The notes under the pieces are model-generated. The model searched no databases. It saw nothing but the letters and a program-made list of their open reading frames with translations, and was not told where the DNA came from. A program made the translations under genes and the position numbers. From Bacteroidota bacterium (GTDB taxonomy: Bacteria; Bacteroidota; Bacteroidia; Bacteroidales; F082), in the NCBI GenBank assembly GCA_014382445.1, contig JACNJS010000059.1:1-60551 (forward strand): a stretch of DNA of 60,551 bases, written 5' to 3'. How positions within the stretch are numbered: position 1 is the stretch's first letter; every line of letters begins with the position of its first letter. Shown piece by piece: positions 1 through 9,013 of the stretch.

Positions 1-678
1 ATCTTCAAAAATTAATTCACAACTAAAGCCTGCTTGTTCGGATAAGCCTGCCAGATTTTCATAATCAACAAAAAGCCAATTAAATGGGGTTCCAGATACG
101 CCCTCATATTCAATAATATATTCCACCTCTCCGTAGTAGTTTTCATTTAAGTTGATTGTGTACGACCCATCATCTTCAGTGTATAAATATAGAAGATCGG
201 ACGAATCCAAAATTATTTGCCCGCCCGGCTTTAGTAGTTTTTTAACTGATTGAAGAAAAGTTGCCATCCCTTCAAAATTACAGGTAAAACCGATTCCGTT
301 CATCAGCATTAGCAGTGTGTCAAATTTATCTCCTTGATAATCTCTAATATCAGAGAGAACAGGTTTTTTCAATCCTCTTTTCTTCATTATATCCACAAAA
401 CCAGGCATTATATCTATGCCTGTAATATTGTAGCCCTTTTCCTGAAGATATAATGCATGGCTGCCTGCACCGGCTCCGATGTCGAGAATTTTACCTGAAC
501 ACATATTTAAGGCCTTTTTTTCCAAGTCAGGCATCTCATCGTAAGTCCTGAAAAAGCATGAAACAGGAATAACTTCATCTTCACCTTTGTTGCAGTGAAC
601 AATAATTTCAGCTGATTTTTTACCGTCAAAATAATCGTAAAAGGCTTTTTCAAAAGGATATAGCATGTGGTTTTTCAT
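1..678 (-). CDS. class I SAM-dependent methyltransferase, C-terminus beyond the window
   Basis: The minus-strand frame opens with ATG at 678-676 and stays open to base 1, so at least 226 residues are visible and the C-terminus is missing. The translation starts MKNHMLYPFEKAFYDYF. A Rossmann-type methyltransferase core follows: motif I ILDIGAGAGSHALYL binds S-adenosylmethionine, then GYNITGIDI with the acidic residue after strand 2, then KPGGQIILDSSDL as the post-motif III region. This is the general class I methyltransferase fold (COG2226-like). No substrate can be inferred. It is separated by about 70 bases from the LD-carboxypeptidase gene upstream on the same strand. The family call is solid; the role is unknown. 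Confidence 0.8.
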   Translation of the reverse strand, partial: MKNHMLYPFEKAFYDYFDGKKSAEIIVHCNKGEDEVIPVSCFFRTYDEMPDLEKKALNMCSGKILDIGAGAGSHALYLQEKGYNITGIDIMPGFVDIMKKRGLKKPVLSDIRDYQGDKFDTLLMLMNGIGFTCNFEGMATFLQSVKKLLKPGGQIILDSSDLLYLYTEDDGSYTINLNENYYGEVEYIIEYEGVSGTPFNWLFVDYENLAGLSEQAGFSCELIFED

Positions 679-751
679 TTATCATTTTATATAGCATTAG
701 ATATCATATTTTCAACTCGCTAAGTTCAAGGCAACTTAGCGGGTTTGCTTA

Positions 752-1651
752 TTACAAATTTACAAATGAACAATTTCTATTATTTATTTCCAGCTTGACT
801 CTTCCCCCCATCACCAATGCCCTGTTATCAGCAATATGTCCGGCGGGGAAACCAAAAAAAACAGGATAGTCAAACTCCTCAACAATATCGCGGATAATCT
901 CTTCTGCAGTTTTTCCAAATGGAATATTGTTATCATTCATTTTAGTCATTCCGCCAATTAACAGGCCAGCAAGATTAGTTAATTTACCGGCCCTTTTTAA
1001 CCCCATCATCATTCGGTCGATATGGTAAAGATATTCGTCAAGGTCTTCCAAAAACAATATATTTCCCTCCGTTTCCGGGAAAGAGACGCTGCCAATTAGG
1101 CTATACAATACTGATAGATTTCCTCCTGTCAATACCCCTTCTGCGTTTTCGGCCTTGTTTAATGGGTGTTGCTCAAATTCATATTCATGAAATTTACCCT
1201 TAAGTGAATCAAATAAAGAATCCAAAGCCGGTTTTGTATTTTTTGTAAAATTAACAGGCATTGAGGCATGTAGCGTTTTAACACCTAAATTTCTATTAAC
1301 ATGGCTGTGAAAAACGGTTATATCGCTATAGCCTACGAGCCATTTTGGATTAGTTACGAATTTGCTAAAATCAATATTGTCAATAATGCGAACGCTTCCA
1401 TAACCACCTCGTGCAAACATAATAGCCTTCACAGATTCATCGTCAAGCAGATGTTGTACTTCTTTAGTTCTTATTTTATCACTGCCGGCAAATTGGTTGT
1501 CTTCTGAAAAGAGGTTATCTGAATATACAACATCAAAACCATAGTTTCTGATAATTTCAAATGATGGTTCTAATTCTTCTTTCCCGATTTTACCGGCTGG
1601 GGCAACAATACCAACCGTATCTCCTTTTTTAAGAAATGGCGGACATATCAT
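752..1651 (-). CDS. LD-carboxypeptidase (peptidase S66, LdcA/MccF-like)
   Basis: Serine peptidase of family S66, which removes the terminal D-alanine from muramoyl tetrapeptides in peptidoglycan recycling; some relatives cleave microcin C-like compounds. Visible family features are the N-terminal KKGDTVGIVAPAGKI, the RGGYGSVRIIDNID block, the nucleophile region GYSDITVFH, and ENILFLEDLDEYLYHIDRMM near the middle with the conserved Glu/Asp. Length (299 residues) is normal for the family. I chose the second Met (MICPPFLKKGD) because family members usually start just before the PPxLKKGD motif; a start nine bases upstream at 1660 is also possible. There is no signal peptide, which fits a cytoplasmic recycling enzyme. 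It is divergent from metG with about 60 bases between. Confidence 0.85.
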   Translation of the reverse strand: MICPPFLKKGDTVGIVAPAGKIGKEELEPSFEIIRNYGFDVVYSDNLFSEDNQFAGSDKIRTKEVQHLLDDESVKAIMFARGGYGSVRIIDNIDFSKFVTNPKWLVGYSDITVFHSHVNRNLGVKTLHASMPVNFTKNTKPALDSLFDSLKGKFHEYEFEQHPLNKAENAEGVLTGGNLSVLYSLIGSVSFPETEGNILFLEDLDEYLYHIDRMMMGLKRAGKLTNLAGLLIGGMTKMNDNNIPFGKTAEEIIRDIVEEFDYPVFFGFPAGHIADNRALVMGGRVKLEINNRNCSFVNL

Positions 1652-1666
1652 TTTGAACATATTAGT

Positions 1667-1674
1667 TAACTTTG
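1667..1674 (+). promoter_or_regulatory. TAnnTTTG -7 element for metG
   Basis: TAACTTTG matches the Bacteroidota housekeeping -7 consensus TAnnTTTG and lies 37 bases before the metG start. I see no clear TTG at the usual -33 distance, so the call rests on the -7 box and position. Confidence 0.5.
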
Positions 1675-1711
1675 CCGAAAATACAGAATTTTAAACATTT
1701 TTCAATAAAGC

Positions 1712-3757
1712 ATGGCAGATTTTAAAAGATATACTATTACTTCAGCACTTCCTTATGCCAACGGCCCCATTCACATAGGTCACCTTGCAGGGGTTTATGT
1801 TCCTGCTGATATATATGCCCGTTACCTTAGGATGAACGATAAAGATGTGCTTTTTATTGGCGGGTCGGATGAACATGGAGTCCCCATTACTATTAAAGCC
1901 AGGCAGTTAGGCACTACACCTCAGGATATTGTAGATAAGTATCATAAGATCATTAAGAAATCGTTTGAGGATTTTGGTATTTCATTCGACATTTATTCAC
2001 GCACTTCTGCACCTGTTCATCACCAAACGGCTTCTGATTTTTTCACTGAACTATATCAGAAAGGAAAGTTCATTGAAAAGACTAACATGCAATATTATGA
2101 TGAAGAAAACCACCAGTTTTTAGCCGACAGATATATAACCGGAACATGCCCTCACTGCGGTTTCGAAAAAGCGTATGGTGATCAATGTGAAAATTGCGGC
2201 ACATCACTCAGCCCGCTGGAGCTAATAAACCCCAAATCCGCTTTAAGCGGTAATGTCCCTGTTTCGAAGGAAACAAAACATTGGTATTTGCCACTGGATC
2301 AATACGAAGGCTGGCTTACCGAATGGATTATACAGGGTCACAAAGATGACTGGAAACCGAACGTTTACGGACAGGTTAAATCATGGGTTGATCAGGGGCT
2401 GAAACCACGAGCGGTTACCCGCGATTTGGATTGGGGCGTAGAGGTTCCTCTTAAAGATGCCAAAGGAAAAGTACTATATGTTTGGTTTGATGCGCCCATA
2501 GGATATATCTCAGCTGCCAAGGAGTGGAGCGATCAAACTGGTAACGACTGGCAACCATACTGGAAAGACAAGGACACCAAGTTACTTCATTTTATAGGCA
2601 AGGATAATATTGTTTTTCATTGTATAATATTTCCTGCTATGCTCAAGGCAGAAGGTAGTTTTATACTGCCGGAGAATGTACCCGCTAATGAATTTTTGAA
2701 CCTTGAAAACGATAAAATCTCAACGTCACGCAATTGGGCAGTTTGGCTACACGAATATCTTGAGGAGTTTCCTGGAAAACAGGACGTATTACGATATGTA
2801 TTAACGGCAAATGCTCCCGAAACTAAGGACAATGATTTTACATGGAAAGATTTCCAGGCAAGAAATAATAACGAATTGCTAGCAATTTTTGGAAATTTTG
2901 TAAACCGCACACTGGTATTAACACAAAAATATTTTGATGGAATAGTTCCTTCCTTTGATTCTTTTGATGAAGAATCGGCCAATGTAATTGAAGAGATTAC
3001 AAAGTATCCTGACATAATTTCAAGCAGTATGGAAAGGTATAGATTTAGGGAGGCATTAAGTGAGTTTATGAATCTAGCCAGATTAGGCAACAAGTATTTA
3101 ACGGATATGGAGCCATGGAAAATATTCAAAACAGATCCAGAGAAAGTAAAACAGGTTCTAAATGTTTCGTTACAAATTGTGGCAAATTTGTCAATTCTTG
3201 GTGAACCATTTCTTCCATTTTCTTCAGCTAAGTTGCAGAAAATGATCAATATCGGAGGGCTTAAATGGAAGGATGCCGGAAAGCCTAACCTGCTTAAATC
3301 CGGCCACAAGCTTAACAAGCCTGAATTATTATTTGAGAAAATTGAGGATTGCACTATTGAAAAACAAGTTCAAAAACTCATGGATACAAAAAAAGAAAAT
3401 GAAGCAGTTGTCTCTGCCAAACCGTCAAAACCAACAATTGAATTTGACGATTTTATGAAAATGGATATCCGCACAGGGACTATCCTTAAAGCCGAAAAAG
3501 TAGCAAAAACAAAAAAGCTTCTCACGCTAACAATCGACACGGGAATTGATAGGCGGACTGTGGTTTCAGGTATTGCTGAATATTACCAGCCTGAAGATAT
3601 TATAGGCAAAAAAGTAAGTATCCTGATAAACCTTGCCCCCCGCAAACTACGCGGTATTGAATCACAAGGCATGATACTTATGGCTGAAGACGAAGATGGT
3701 AAACTATGTTTTGTTTCACCCACCGAAGATTTTAATAATGGCAGTGAAATAAAGTAA
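1712..3757 (+). CDS. metG: methionine-tRNA ligase
   Basis: Charges tRNA-Met with methionine. The class I HIGH signature is residues 21-24 (PIHIGHLAG). A zinc-knuckle insert carries two CxxC pairs (CPHCG and CENCG). The KMSKS loop is the variant KISTS at about residue 335. The anticodon-binding helical domain follows. The last ~110 residues form an EMAP/Trbp111-like tRNA-binding domain ([14 protein letters not shown] through [16 protein letters not shown]). The 681-residue length matches bacterial enzymes with this appended domain. The start [18 protein letters not shown] is the usual one. The 3' end is followed directly by a dispersed palindromic repeat rather than a classic terminator. Confidence 0.97.
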   Translation: MADFKRYTITSALPYANGPIHIGHLAGVYVPADIYARYLRMNDKDVLFIGGSDEHGVPITIKARQLGTTPQDIVDKYHKIIKKSFEDFGISFDIYSRTSAPVHHQTASDFFTELYQKGKFIEKTNMQYYDEENHQFLADRYITGTCPHCGFEKAYGDQCENCGTSLSPLELINPKSALSGNVPVSKETKHWYLPLDQYEGWLTEWIIQGHKDDWKPNVYGQVKSWVDQGLKPRAVTRDLDWGVEVPLKDAKGKVLYVWFDAPIGYISAAKEWSDQTGNDWQPYWKDKDTKLLHFIGKDNIVFHCIIFPAMLKAEGSFILPENVPANEFLNLENDKISTSRNWAVWLHEYLEEFPGKQDVLRYVLTANAPETKDNDFTWKDFQARNNNELLAIFGNFVNRTLVLTQKYFDGIVPSFDSFDEESANVIEEITKYPDIISSSMERYRFREALSEFMNLARLGNKYLTDMEPWKIFKTDPEKVKQVLNVSLQIVANLSILGEPFLPFSSAKLQKMINIGGLKWKDAGKPNLLKSGHKLNKPELLFEKIEDCTIEKQVQKLMDTKKENEAVVSAKPSKPTIEFDDFMKMDIRTGTILKAEKVAKTKKLLTLTIDTGIDRRTVVSGIAEYYQPEDIIGKKVSILINLAPRKLRGIESQGMILMAEDEDGKLCFVSPTEDFNNGSEIK

Positions 3758-3769
3758 TGAAAAACAACA

Positions 3770-3802
3770 GATTGCTTCGGGCTTTACCCTCGCAATGACG
3801 TC
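3770..3802. repeat. dispersed GTCATTGCGAG-type palindromic repeat
   Basis: Read on the minus strand, this stretch has the two arms GTCATTGCGAG and GAAGCAATCT. I recognise this arm pair from short dispersed intergenic repeats in many unrelated bacteria. ATTGC (3771-3775) and GCAAT (3792-3796) form the base of the stem, with GGG/CCC inside. It lies between the convergent 3' ends of metG and the C69 dipeptidase. No U-tract follows, so it is not a normal intrinsic terminator. Only one full copy was noticed in the window. Confidence 0.55.
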
Positions 3803-3862
3803 TTGTTTGATTTTTCGGAGTGGCCACAATCTTTTAACCTCAATCTTCGGGCTTCCTGCTTT

Positions 3863-5470
3863 TCAAAACTTCTCGTCATATTTTGTCCAAAGGGAATCAC
3901 CTAATTTAATTGCTTCCTTCATTACTTTTTCGCCTTGCTCATTTGAATAGCGGGTAAGGAATTCAATAGCAGCTATTTTATTTTGATAATATAGTTCAAG
4001 AGCTTTTTTATCAACAGATTTTTGAGATTCAATAAGGTTCAATTGCATTGGTTTCCATACTGCATCAACATCATGGCGCATATCACCCCAGCGCTGGGAG
4101 GCAAGTGTTCCAAGGCGGTTAAAAATCCACCAAGCAGAGTTTAGTGTATAACCGTTAATCCGTCCCGGGGTTTTATACTGTTCAGGCAGATCGCTCACAC
4201 ATCCGTAAATCGGGACATAAATTGATGTTGCAACATTGTCCATTGCAAGCCACTCAACGCCACCAATTTCATCAGGTAGCCAGTTTCTTAGCTGGATAAT
4301 AGTTGCATACATTGTGTACCATCTGGCGATGGTGCGTTCGCCCAAAGGTCCCCATCCTCCGTTAATTTTGTGTAGTTTATTTGCGTCATAAGGCATATGA
4401 GGGCTGGCAAGAGGTGATATAATTGTTTTGCCATTTTCATCAGTAACGGTAAGGGATTTTGTCATATCGAACGGAGTTTCCTCATAATAATCTTTAAAAA
4501 CGTCAATTAGGTTTTCGAGAGTGACCAGTGTATCAGGCTTTACAGAAAAAGGATAATTCTCGGCATTAGGATCAAGTTTTAGCGAAGGAGCAAGAAGATC
4601 AAACACTCTCCATTCACGCCTCCGTGCTGCTATTGAGTTACGACTACCGGGTGCGTAAGCATAACAAAATCTAAATTCTTCTTCCTCTGGATTCCACCAG
4701 CCATTTTGCAATGCAACATCAAAAATATTTTCGGAAGCCATAAAATAGTCTTTATCTTTTAGGTCAATCTGCTTTATTGTGCTGGCATTCGCATTTACCG
4801 AGATATGCCCATCAGGTACTCGTTGAGCAGCCCATACAGCACCTGTTTTGCCTTGTCCCGGGCCTACGATCTCCAGATGCCAAACCTCATTTTTATCGGC
4901 TATGGTGAGCGCTTCGCCATAGTCATTCCATCCGTATTTTTCAAGAAGTTTGCCAGCCGTTTTAATTGCCTCCCGAGCCGTCGACTCCCGCGCAAGCATA
5001 AGCTGACAAAGCCTTTGGCAGTCAATAATACCCGAATCGCTTTGTAATTCATCTCTACCACCAAAAGTTGACTCACCAATACCAAGTTGTTTATTGTTTA
5101 AGCTTGGGTAAGCAGTATTAATATATCCATTTGTATGACTTACCTGAGGTATGCTGCCTACTTCCAAATGACCATAAGCAGGCATCGCAAGTGAGTCATT
5201 TTTTATACGTTTGTACATACTAACAACTTCACCTTTGGCATGCTTTTGCGCGGGAACTATATCAATCCATGAGCGGGTACGATGGCTGTCATCGGTATGT
5301 GATGTAATTACAGATCCATCAAAACTTGCAGCCTTCCCAACTGTTATTGATGTGCATCCTTCGGGGTAACCACCCGCCCAATCACTTTTGTCAGCAGTTT
5401 GTGCTAATGATGTATTTGATATTAATAAACTAAAGATCACTATTGCAATCGACTTAAAAATATTCCTCAT
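3863..5470 (-). CDS. secreted C69-family dipeptidase (PepD-like)
   Basis: Ntn-hydrolase dipeptidase of family C69. The first 24 residues are a signal peptide (IAIVIFSLLISNTSLAQ). The catalytic Cys lies shortly after it in GGYPEGCTSITVGK; in this family the Cys becomes the N-terminal nucleophile after processing. SFDGSVITSHTDDSHRTRSW and the later GEALTIADKNEVWHLEI and NANASTIKQID blocks are typical. The 535-residue length is normal for the Bacteroidota branch. It probably degrades dipeptides in the periplasm or outside the cell. It is monocistronic or loosely linked to the acetyltransferase behind it on the same strand. Confidence 0.88.
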   Translation of the reverse strand: MRNIFKSIAIVIFSLLISNTSLAQTADKSDWAGGYPEGCTSITVGKAASFDGSVITSHTDDSHRTRSWIDIVPAQKHAKGEVVSMYKRIKNDSLAMPAYGHLEVGSIPQVSHTNGYINTAYPSLNNKQLGIGESTFGGRDELQSDSGIIDCQRLCQLMLARESTAREAIKTAGKLLEKYGWNDYGEALTIADKNEVWHLEIVGPGQGKTGAVWAAQRVPDGHISVNANASTIKQIDLKDKDYFMASENIFDVALQNGWWNPEEEEFRFCYAYAPGSRNSIAARRREWRVFDLLAPSLKLDPNAENYPFSVKPDTLVTLENLIDVFKDYYEETPFDMTKSLTVTDENGKTIISPLASPHMPYDANKLHKINGGWGPLGERTIARWYTMYATIIQLRNWLPDEIGGVEWLAMDNVATSIYVPIYGCVSDLPEQYKTPGRINGYTLNSAWWIFNRLGTLASQRWGDMRHDVDAVWKPMQLNLIESQKSVDKKALELYYQNKIAAIEFLTRYSNEQGEKVMKEAIKLGDSLWTKYDEKF

Positions 5471-5541
5471 GTTACTGTGTATTTATATAGTATAAAATTT
5501 TAAAAATCGTGATTAAGAAGATTAACACTCCCCACACCACG

Positions 5542-5991
5542 CTACTTCATCCATTCAAAAACCTGATAATGATCACCATCCATTCCTAGTTTGTTATAAA
5601 CTTCGCGTGCAGCTAAATTTTTCTTGTCCACATAAAGTCTTATTCCTGCAACTTCATTACTGTCATTTACCTGTTTAAGAATATGTTGATACATCAGTTT
5701 GAAAACACCAATTCCTCTTTTTTCAGGAATAACATATACCGACTGAAGCCAGTAGACCCAATTATTTCTCCAATCGCTCCATTCATGGGTAATAAGCATC
5801 GAGGCAACAATTTTATCATTTTCAGCAGCAACATAATATTTGCCTTTCTGGGGATCCCTGAAAACAGAAATAATTCCGTTATTTACAGTATCCCTGTCAA
5901 GCTCTAAGCCTTCAGTTTCTCTCGCCATTTTTATTTGAAAATCGGCAATTACCTGAGCATCATATTCATTTGCAGGCCTTGTATGAATCAT
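5542..5991 (-). CDS. GNAT family N-acetyltransferase
   Basis: About 149 residues with a GNAT fold: an N-terminal RPANEYDAQVIADFQIKM segment, the acetyl-CoA loop VIPEKRGIGVFKLMYQHI (the R/Q-x-x-G-x-G/A motif), and the C-terminal YVDKKNLAAREVYNKLGM helix seen in small-molecule or protein N-acetyltransferases. I chose the Met at 5991 (MIHTRPANEY) because GNAT domains start near there. The longer frame from 6015 would run into the promoter of the divergent PurF-like gene. The acceptor cannot be predicted. Confidence 0.85.
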   Translation of the reverse strand: MIHTRPANEYDAQVIADFQIKMARETEGLELDRDTVNNGIISVFRDPQKGKYYVAAENDKIVASMLITHEWSDWRNNWVYWLQSVYVIPEKRGIGVFKLMYQHILKQVNDSNEVAGIRLYVDKKNLAAREVYNKLGMDGDHYQVFEWMK

Positions 5992-6007
5992 CTTTTTAGT
6001 ACTTTTG
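5979..6007 (+). promoter_or_regulatory. promoter of the PurF-like gene
   Basis: TTG at 5979-5981, an 18-base spacer, and TACTTTTG (TAnnTTTG) at 6000-6007. Transcription would start around 6013-6018, giving a short leader before the ATG at 6038. This supports that downstream start over the in-frame Met at 6005, which would overlap the -7 box. Confidence 0.6.
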
Positions 6008-6037
6008 TCACACAAATATAAATATTCTGTACAACAA

Positions 6038-7939
6038 ATGAGCGATCGTATAAATCACGAATGTGGCATCGCCTTAATTAGATTACGGAAGCCTCTGGAA
6101 TTTTACCTTTCAAAGTACGGAACCTCTGTTTACGGATTACAGAAGCTTCATCTTTTATTACAAAAACAGCATAACAGAGGGCAGGACGGAGCCGGAATTG
6201 CTGAGGTAAAGATTGACCTTGAACCGGGCCAAAAATATATCAGCAGGATACGATCTAACGCTACATCTCCAATTAAAGATGTTTTCAACACAGCGTATGA
6301 TAGGATACATAATGTTGCCAGGGGAGATAAAAAACGATTGGCAGATGTAAACTGGCTAAAATCAAATGCCGAATTTACAGGAGAAATGTTTTTAGGCCAT
6401 TTACGATATGGTACATTTGGCGGAAATAACATTTCGCATCTTCACCCACTTGTCAGGTCGAACAACTGGAAAACAAGAAGCCTTGTACTGGCAGGTAATT
6501 TCAACATGACAAACACAGGTGAATTATTTGAACAGCTTGTTGAATTGGGACAATATCCTGTTGAAACATCTGATACGGTAACTGTTCTGGAAAAAATCGG
6601 GCATTTCCTCGACGAGGAAAATCAAAAGTTATATACGCGATTTAAGGAGCGGGGTTTGAAGAAAAAGGAGATCACCGACCATATTATTGAATCGATAAAC
6701 ATTTTAAATATACTTGAGGAGTCGGCGAAAAGGTGGGACGGAGGATATGTTATTGGCGGTTTATTAGGCCATGGCGATGCTTTTATTATGCGCGACCCTA
6801 ATGGGATTCGGCCTGCATTTTATTACATAGATGATGAAGTGATCGTGGCGGCTTCGGAGCGTCCGGTTATCCAAACAGCATTTAATTTAAGTGAGCTGGA
6901 TGTTAAGGAGCTACACCCAGGTCATGCTATGATAATTAAAAAAGATGCCAGTGTTGAGATAAAAAGATTTAGTGATCAAAAACCAACTAAGGCCTGTTCG
7001 TTTGAACGAATTTATTTTTCCAGGGGAACTGATAAAGATATCTATCAGGAACGCAAAAGTTTGGGGAGGTCACTAACACCTGCAATTCTTGAAGAAATCG
7101 ATTATGATCTTAAAAATACAGTTTTTTCATTTATACCAAATACTGCTTCGGTTGCTTTCCAGGGAATGATGGATCAAATTCATTCCTTCTCGGCAGAAAT
7201 GATTAAACAGGAAATAATTAAAAATAAAGACAACCTGTCACAAAAAATACTTGACCATATTTTTAATTTTAAGCCCAGAGTTGAGTCAATAGCTGTAAAG
7301 GATGCAAATCTTCGCACTTTTATTACACAGGACACACAGCGTGATGATCTTGTAGGTCACGTATATGACGTTACTTATGGCGTAGTAAATAAAAATGTGG
7401 ATACTCTTGTAGTTCTCGACGACTCCATTGTACGTGGCACAACCCTGAAACAAAGTATAATACAAATACTTGACAAGCTTCACCCAAAGCGCATAATTGT
7501 TGCATCATCTGCTCCTCAAATCAGATATCCGGATTGTTACGGTATTGATATGGCGAAACTTAGTGACTTTGTAGCTTTTACTGCTGCTATTGAGCTGCTT
7601 AAAGAGACAAAACAGGATCATATAATAAATGATGTTTACAATAAATCGAAAGCGCAGCAAAATTTGCCAAAAGAGGACATTGTGAATTATGTAAAGGAAA
7701 TATACAAGCCCTTTACGGCAATCCAAATATCAAATAAGGTAGGCGAACTTGTTAAAGCAAAGGGAGTTCAAGCTGACGTGAAAATTATTTACCAAAGCAT
7801 TGAAGACCTTCATAAAGCGATTCCAAATCATACCGGAGATTGGTATTTTACCGGAAATTACCCAACTCCGGGAGGTAACCAAGTTGTAAACCAGTCGTTT
7901 ATTAACTATATCGAAGGAGTGAACACAAGGGCTTATTAA
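6038..7939 (+). CDS. amidophosphoribosyltransferase-like class II glutamine amidotransferase (PurF paralogue)
   Basis: Two-domain enzyme. The N-terminal glutamine amidotransferase domain has the nucleophile Cys9 in MSDRINHECGIALI, so an eight-residue propeptide would have to be removed. HNRGQDGAGIA and GHLRYGTFG are the conserved glutaminase segments, and NGIRPAFYY closes the domain. The C-terminal phosphoribosyltransferase domain has the PRPP loop VVLDDSIVRGTT. At 633 residues it is longer than standard PurF (about 470-500), with extra sequence in the glutaminase domain. This long form is known in Bacteroidota as a second PurF-like protein. It may make phosphoribosylamine, but a paralogous role is possible. 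Confidence 0.82.
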   Translation: MSDRINHECGIALIRLRKPLEFYLSKYGTSVYGLQKLHLLLQKQHNRGQDGAGIAEVKIDLEPGQKYISRIRSNATSPIKDVFNTAYDRIHNVARGDKKRLADVNWLKSNAEFTGEMFLGHLRYGTFGGNNISHLHPLVRSNNWKTRSLVLAGNFNMTNTGELFEQLVELGQYPVETSDTVTVLEKIGHFLDEENQKLYTRFKERGLKKKEITDHIIESINILNILEESAKRWDGGYVIGGLLGHGDAFIMRDPNGIRPAFYYIDDEVIVAASERPVIQTAFNLSELDVKELHPGHAMIIKKDASVEIKRFSDQKPTKACSFERIYFSRGTDKDIYQERKSLGRSLTPAILEEIDYDLKNTVFSFIPNTASVAFQGMMDQIHSFSAEMIKQEIIKNKDNLSQKILDHIFNFKPRVESIAVKDANLRTFITQDTQRDDLVGHVYDVTYGVVNKNVDTLVVLDDSIVRGTTLKQSIIQILDKLHPKRIIVASSAPQIRYPDCYGIDMAKLSDFVAFTAAIELLKETKQDHIINDVYNKSKAQQNLPKEDIVNYVKEIYKPFTAIQISNKVGELVKAKGVQADVKIIYQSIEDLHKAIPNHTGDWYFTGNYPTPGGNQVVNQSFINYIEGVNTRAY

Positions 7940-7968
7940 TTTTTACTTTAAGCAATTGATATTGGGGA

Positions 7969-8009
7969 TTCAATATTCTACAGTCAATTTACGCTTTTTG
8001 AATATTGAA
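7969..8009. terminator. possible bidirectional terminator
   Basis: TTCAATATTC at 7969-7978 and its exact complement GAATATTGAA at 8000-8009 sit between the convergent PurF-like and HIT genes. A T-rich stretch follows on the plus side. The 21-base loop and AT-only stem make it weak. Confidence 0.35.
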
Positions 8010-8017
8010 ATAATTTT

Positions 8018-8419
8018 TTACAATGCAGCATAAGCCAATCTAATTTGCCTGGCTAATTCCTGAAACTCATCTTGAGTGAATGTAAGTTTCGGCCGTTTAA
8101 AATCCATATCGTAAATAGAATTAATAGGAATAAGATGAACATGTGCATGTGGAACTTCTAAACCTATAACCGTGATTCCAATTCTCTTGCATTCTACAAC
8201 TTGCTCAATTGCTAAGCCTACTTTTTTAGAAAAAATAAAAAGCCCACCAAGCTTTTCATCTTCAATATCAAGAATATAATCGATTTCTTTTTTTGGTATT
8301 ACAAGCGTGTGCCCTTTGGCAAGGGGGTTAATATCAAGAAATGCATAATAATTGTCGGTTTCAGCAATTTTGTATGATGGTATTTCTTGGTTAGCGATTT
8401 TTGTAAAAATTGATGCCAT
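8018..8419 (-). CDS. HIT family nucleotide-binding hydrolase
   Basis: 133-residue histidine-triad protein. The signature H-A-H-V-H-L-I-P near residue 95 supplies the catalytic His. FLDINPLAKGHTLVIPKKE is the conserved nucleotide-binding segment. Relatives hydrolyse nucleoside phosphoramidates or dinucleoside polyphosphates. It starts 11 bases after the greA stop and is probably co-transcribed with greA, a pairing I recall as common in Bacteroidota. Confidence 0.93.
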   Translation of the reverse strand: MASIFTKIANQEIPSYKIAETDNYYAFLDINPLAKGHTLVIPKKEIDYILDIEDEKLGGLFIFSKKVGLAIEQVVECKRIGITVIGLEVPHAHVHLIPINSIYDMDFKRPKLTFTQDEFQELARQIRLAYAAL

Positions 8420-8430
8420 AGCAGTAATAT

Positions 8431-8904
8431 TTATCTAACAATTTCAATTATTTCAAAAGTGAGTTTTCCTGCGGGAACATTTATTTCTGCTGTATTACCA
8501 ACTTCTTTTCCCAACAAACCCTTTGCGATAGGTGACTCCACTGACATTTTACCTTTTTTTAAATTGGCCTCTTCTTCAGGAACAAGAGTATATGTCATTA
8601 TGGAATTAGTTTTTGTGTTTTTAATAGTTACTGTCGATAATAGATAAACTTTGCTATCATCCATTTTCGATTCATCGATAATTCTTGCATTACGCACACT
8701 GTCCTGAAGTTTTGAGATTTTCAGTTCAAGCATGCCTTGTGCATCTTTTGCCGCATCGTATTCTGCGTTTTCTGACAGGTCTCCTTTATCTCTGGCTTCA
8801 CTAATCTGCATAGAAATTTTAGGCCTCTCAACAGTGATGAGATGTTCAATATCATCACGAAGTTTTTTAAGCCCCTCTTCTGTAAAATATTTTGTGTCAG
8901 ACAT
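8431..8904 (-). CDS. greA: transcription elongation factor GreA
   Basis: 157 residues. The N-terminal coiled coil (EEGLKKLRDDIEHLITVERPKISMQISEARDKGDLSENAEYDAA) carries the acidic tip DLSENAEYDAA that stimulates RNA polymerase transcript cleavage in backtracked complexes. The C-terminal FKBP-like domain has SPIAKGLLGKEVGN. Full length. It follows the strong terminator at 8937-8968, so it has its own promoter. The HIT gene follows at once. Confidence 0.97.
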   Translation of the reverse strand: MSDTKYFTEEGLKKLRDDIEHLITVERPKISMQISEARDKGDLSENAEYDAAKDAQGMLELKISKLQDSVRNARIIDESKMDDSKVYLLSTVTIKNTKTNSIMTYTLVPEEEANLKKGKMSVESPIAKGLLGKEVGNTAEINVPAGKLTFEIIEIVR

Positions 8905-8936
8905 GGTAAACGTCTTTTTAATGTTATAAATAAGAT

Positions 8937-8968
8937 AAAAAGACCCTTAATCCAGATTAAGGGTCTTT
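8937..8968 (-). terminator. intrinsic terminator of the outer-membrane cassette
   Basis: AAAGACCCTTAATC (8939-8952) and its exact complement (8955-8968) form a long stem. Read on the minus strand it is followed by a T-rich run. It lies just downstream of the PorV-like gene and upstream of greA, so it ends the receptor/giant protein/PorV-like transcript. Confidence 0.88.
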
Positions 8969-9013
8969 AACAAGTTGCAAAGATAAAAAAGATTATTCTT
9001 GCAGTTTAAACTC

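Noticed and set aside
2617-3354. 245-residue open frame opposite metG
   Set aside because: Complement shadow of a certain gene; Ser/Leu-rich with no domain and no promoter.
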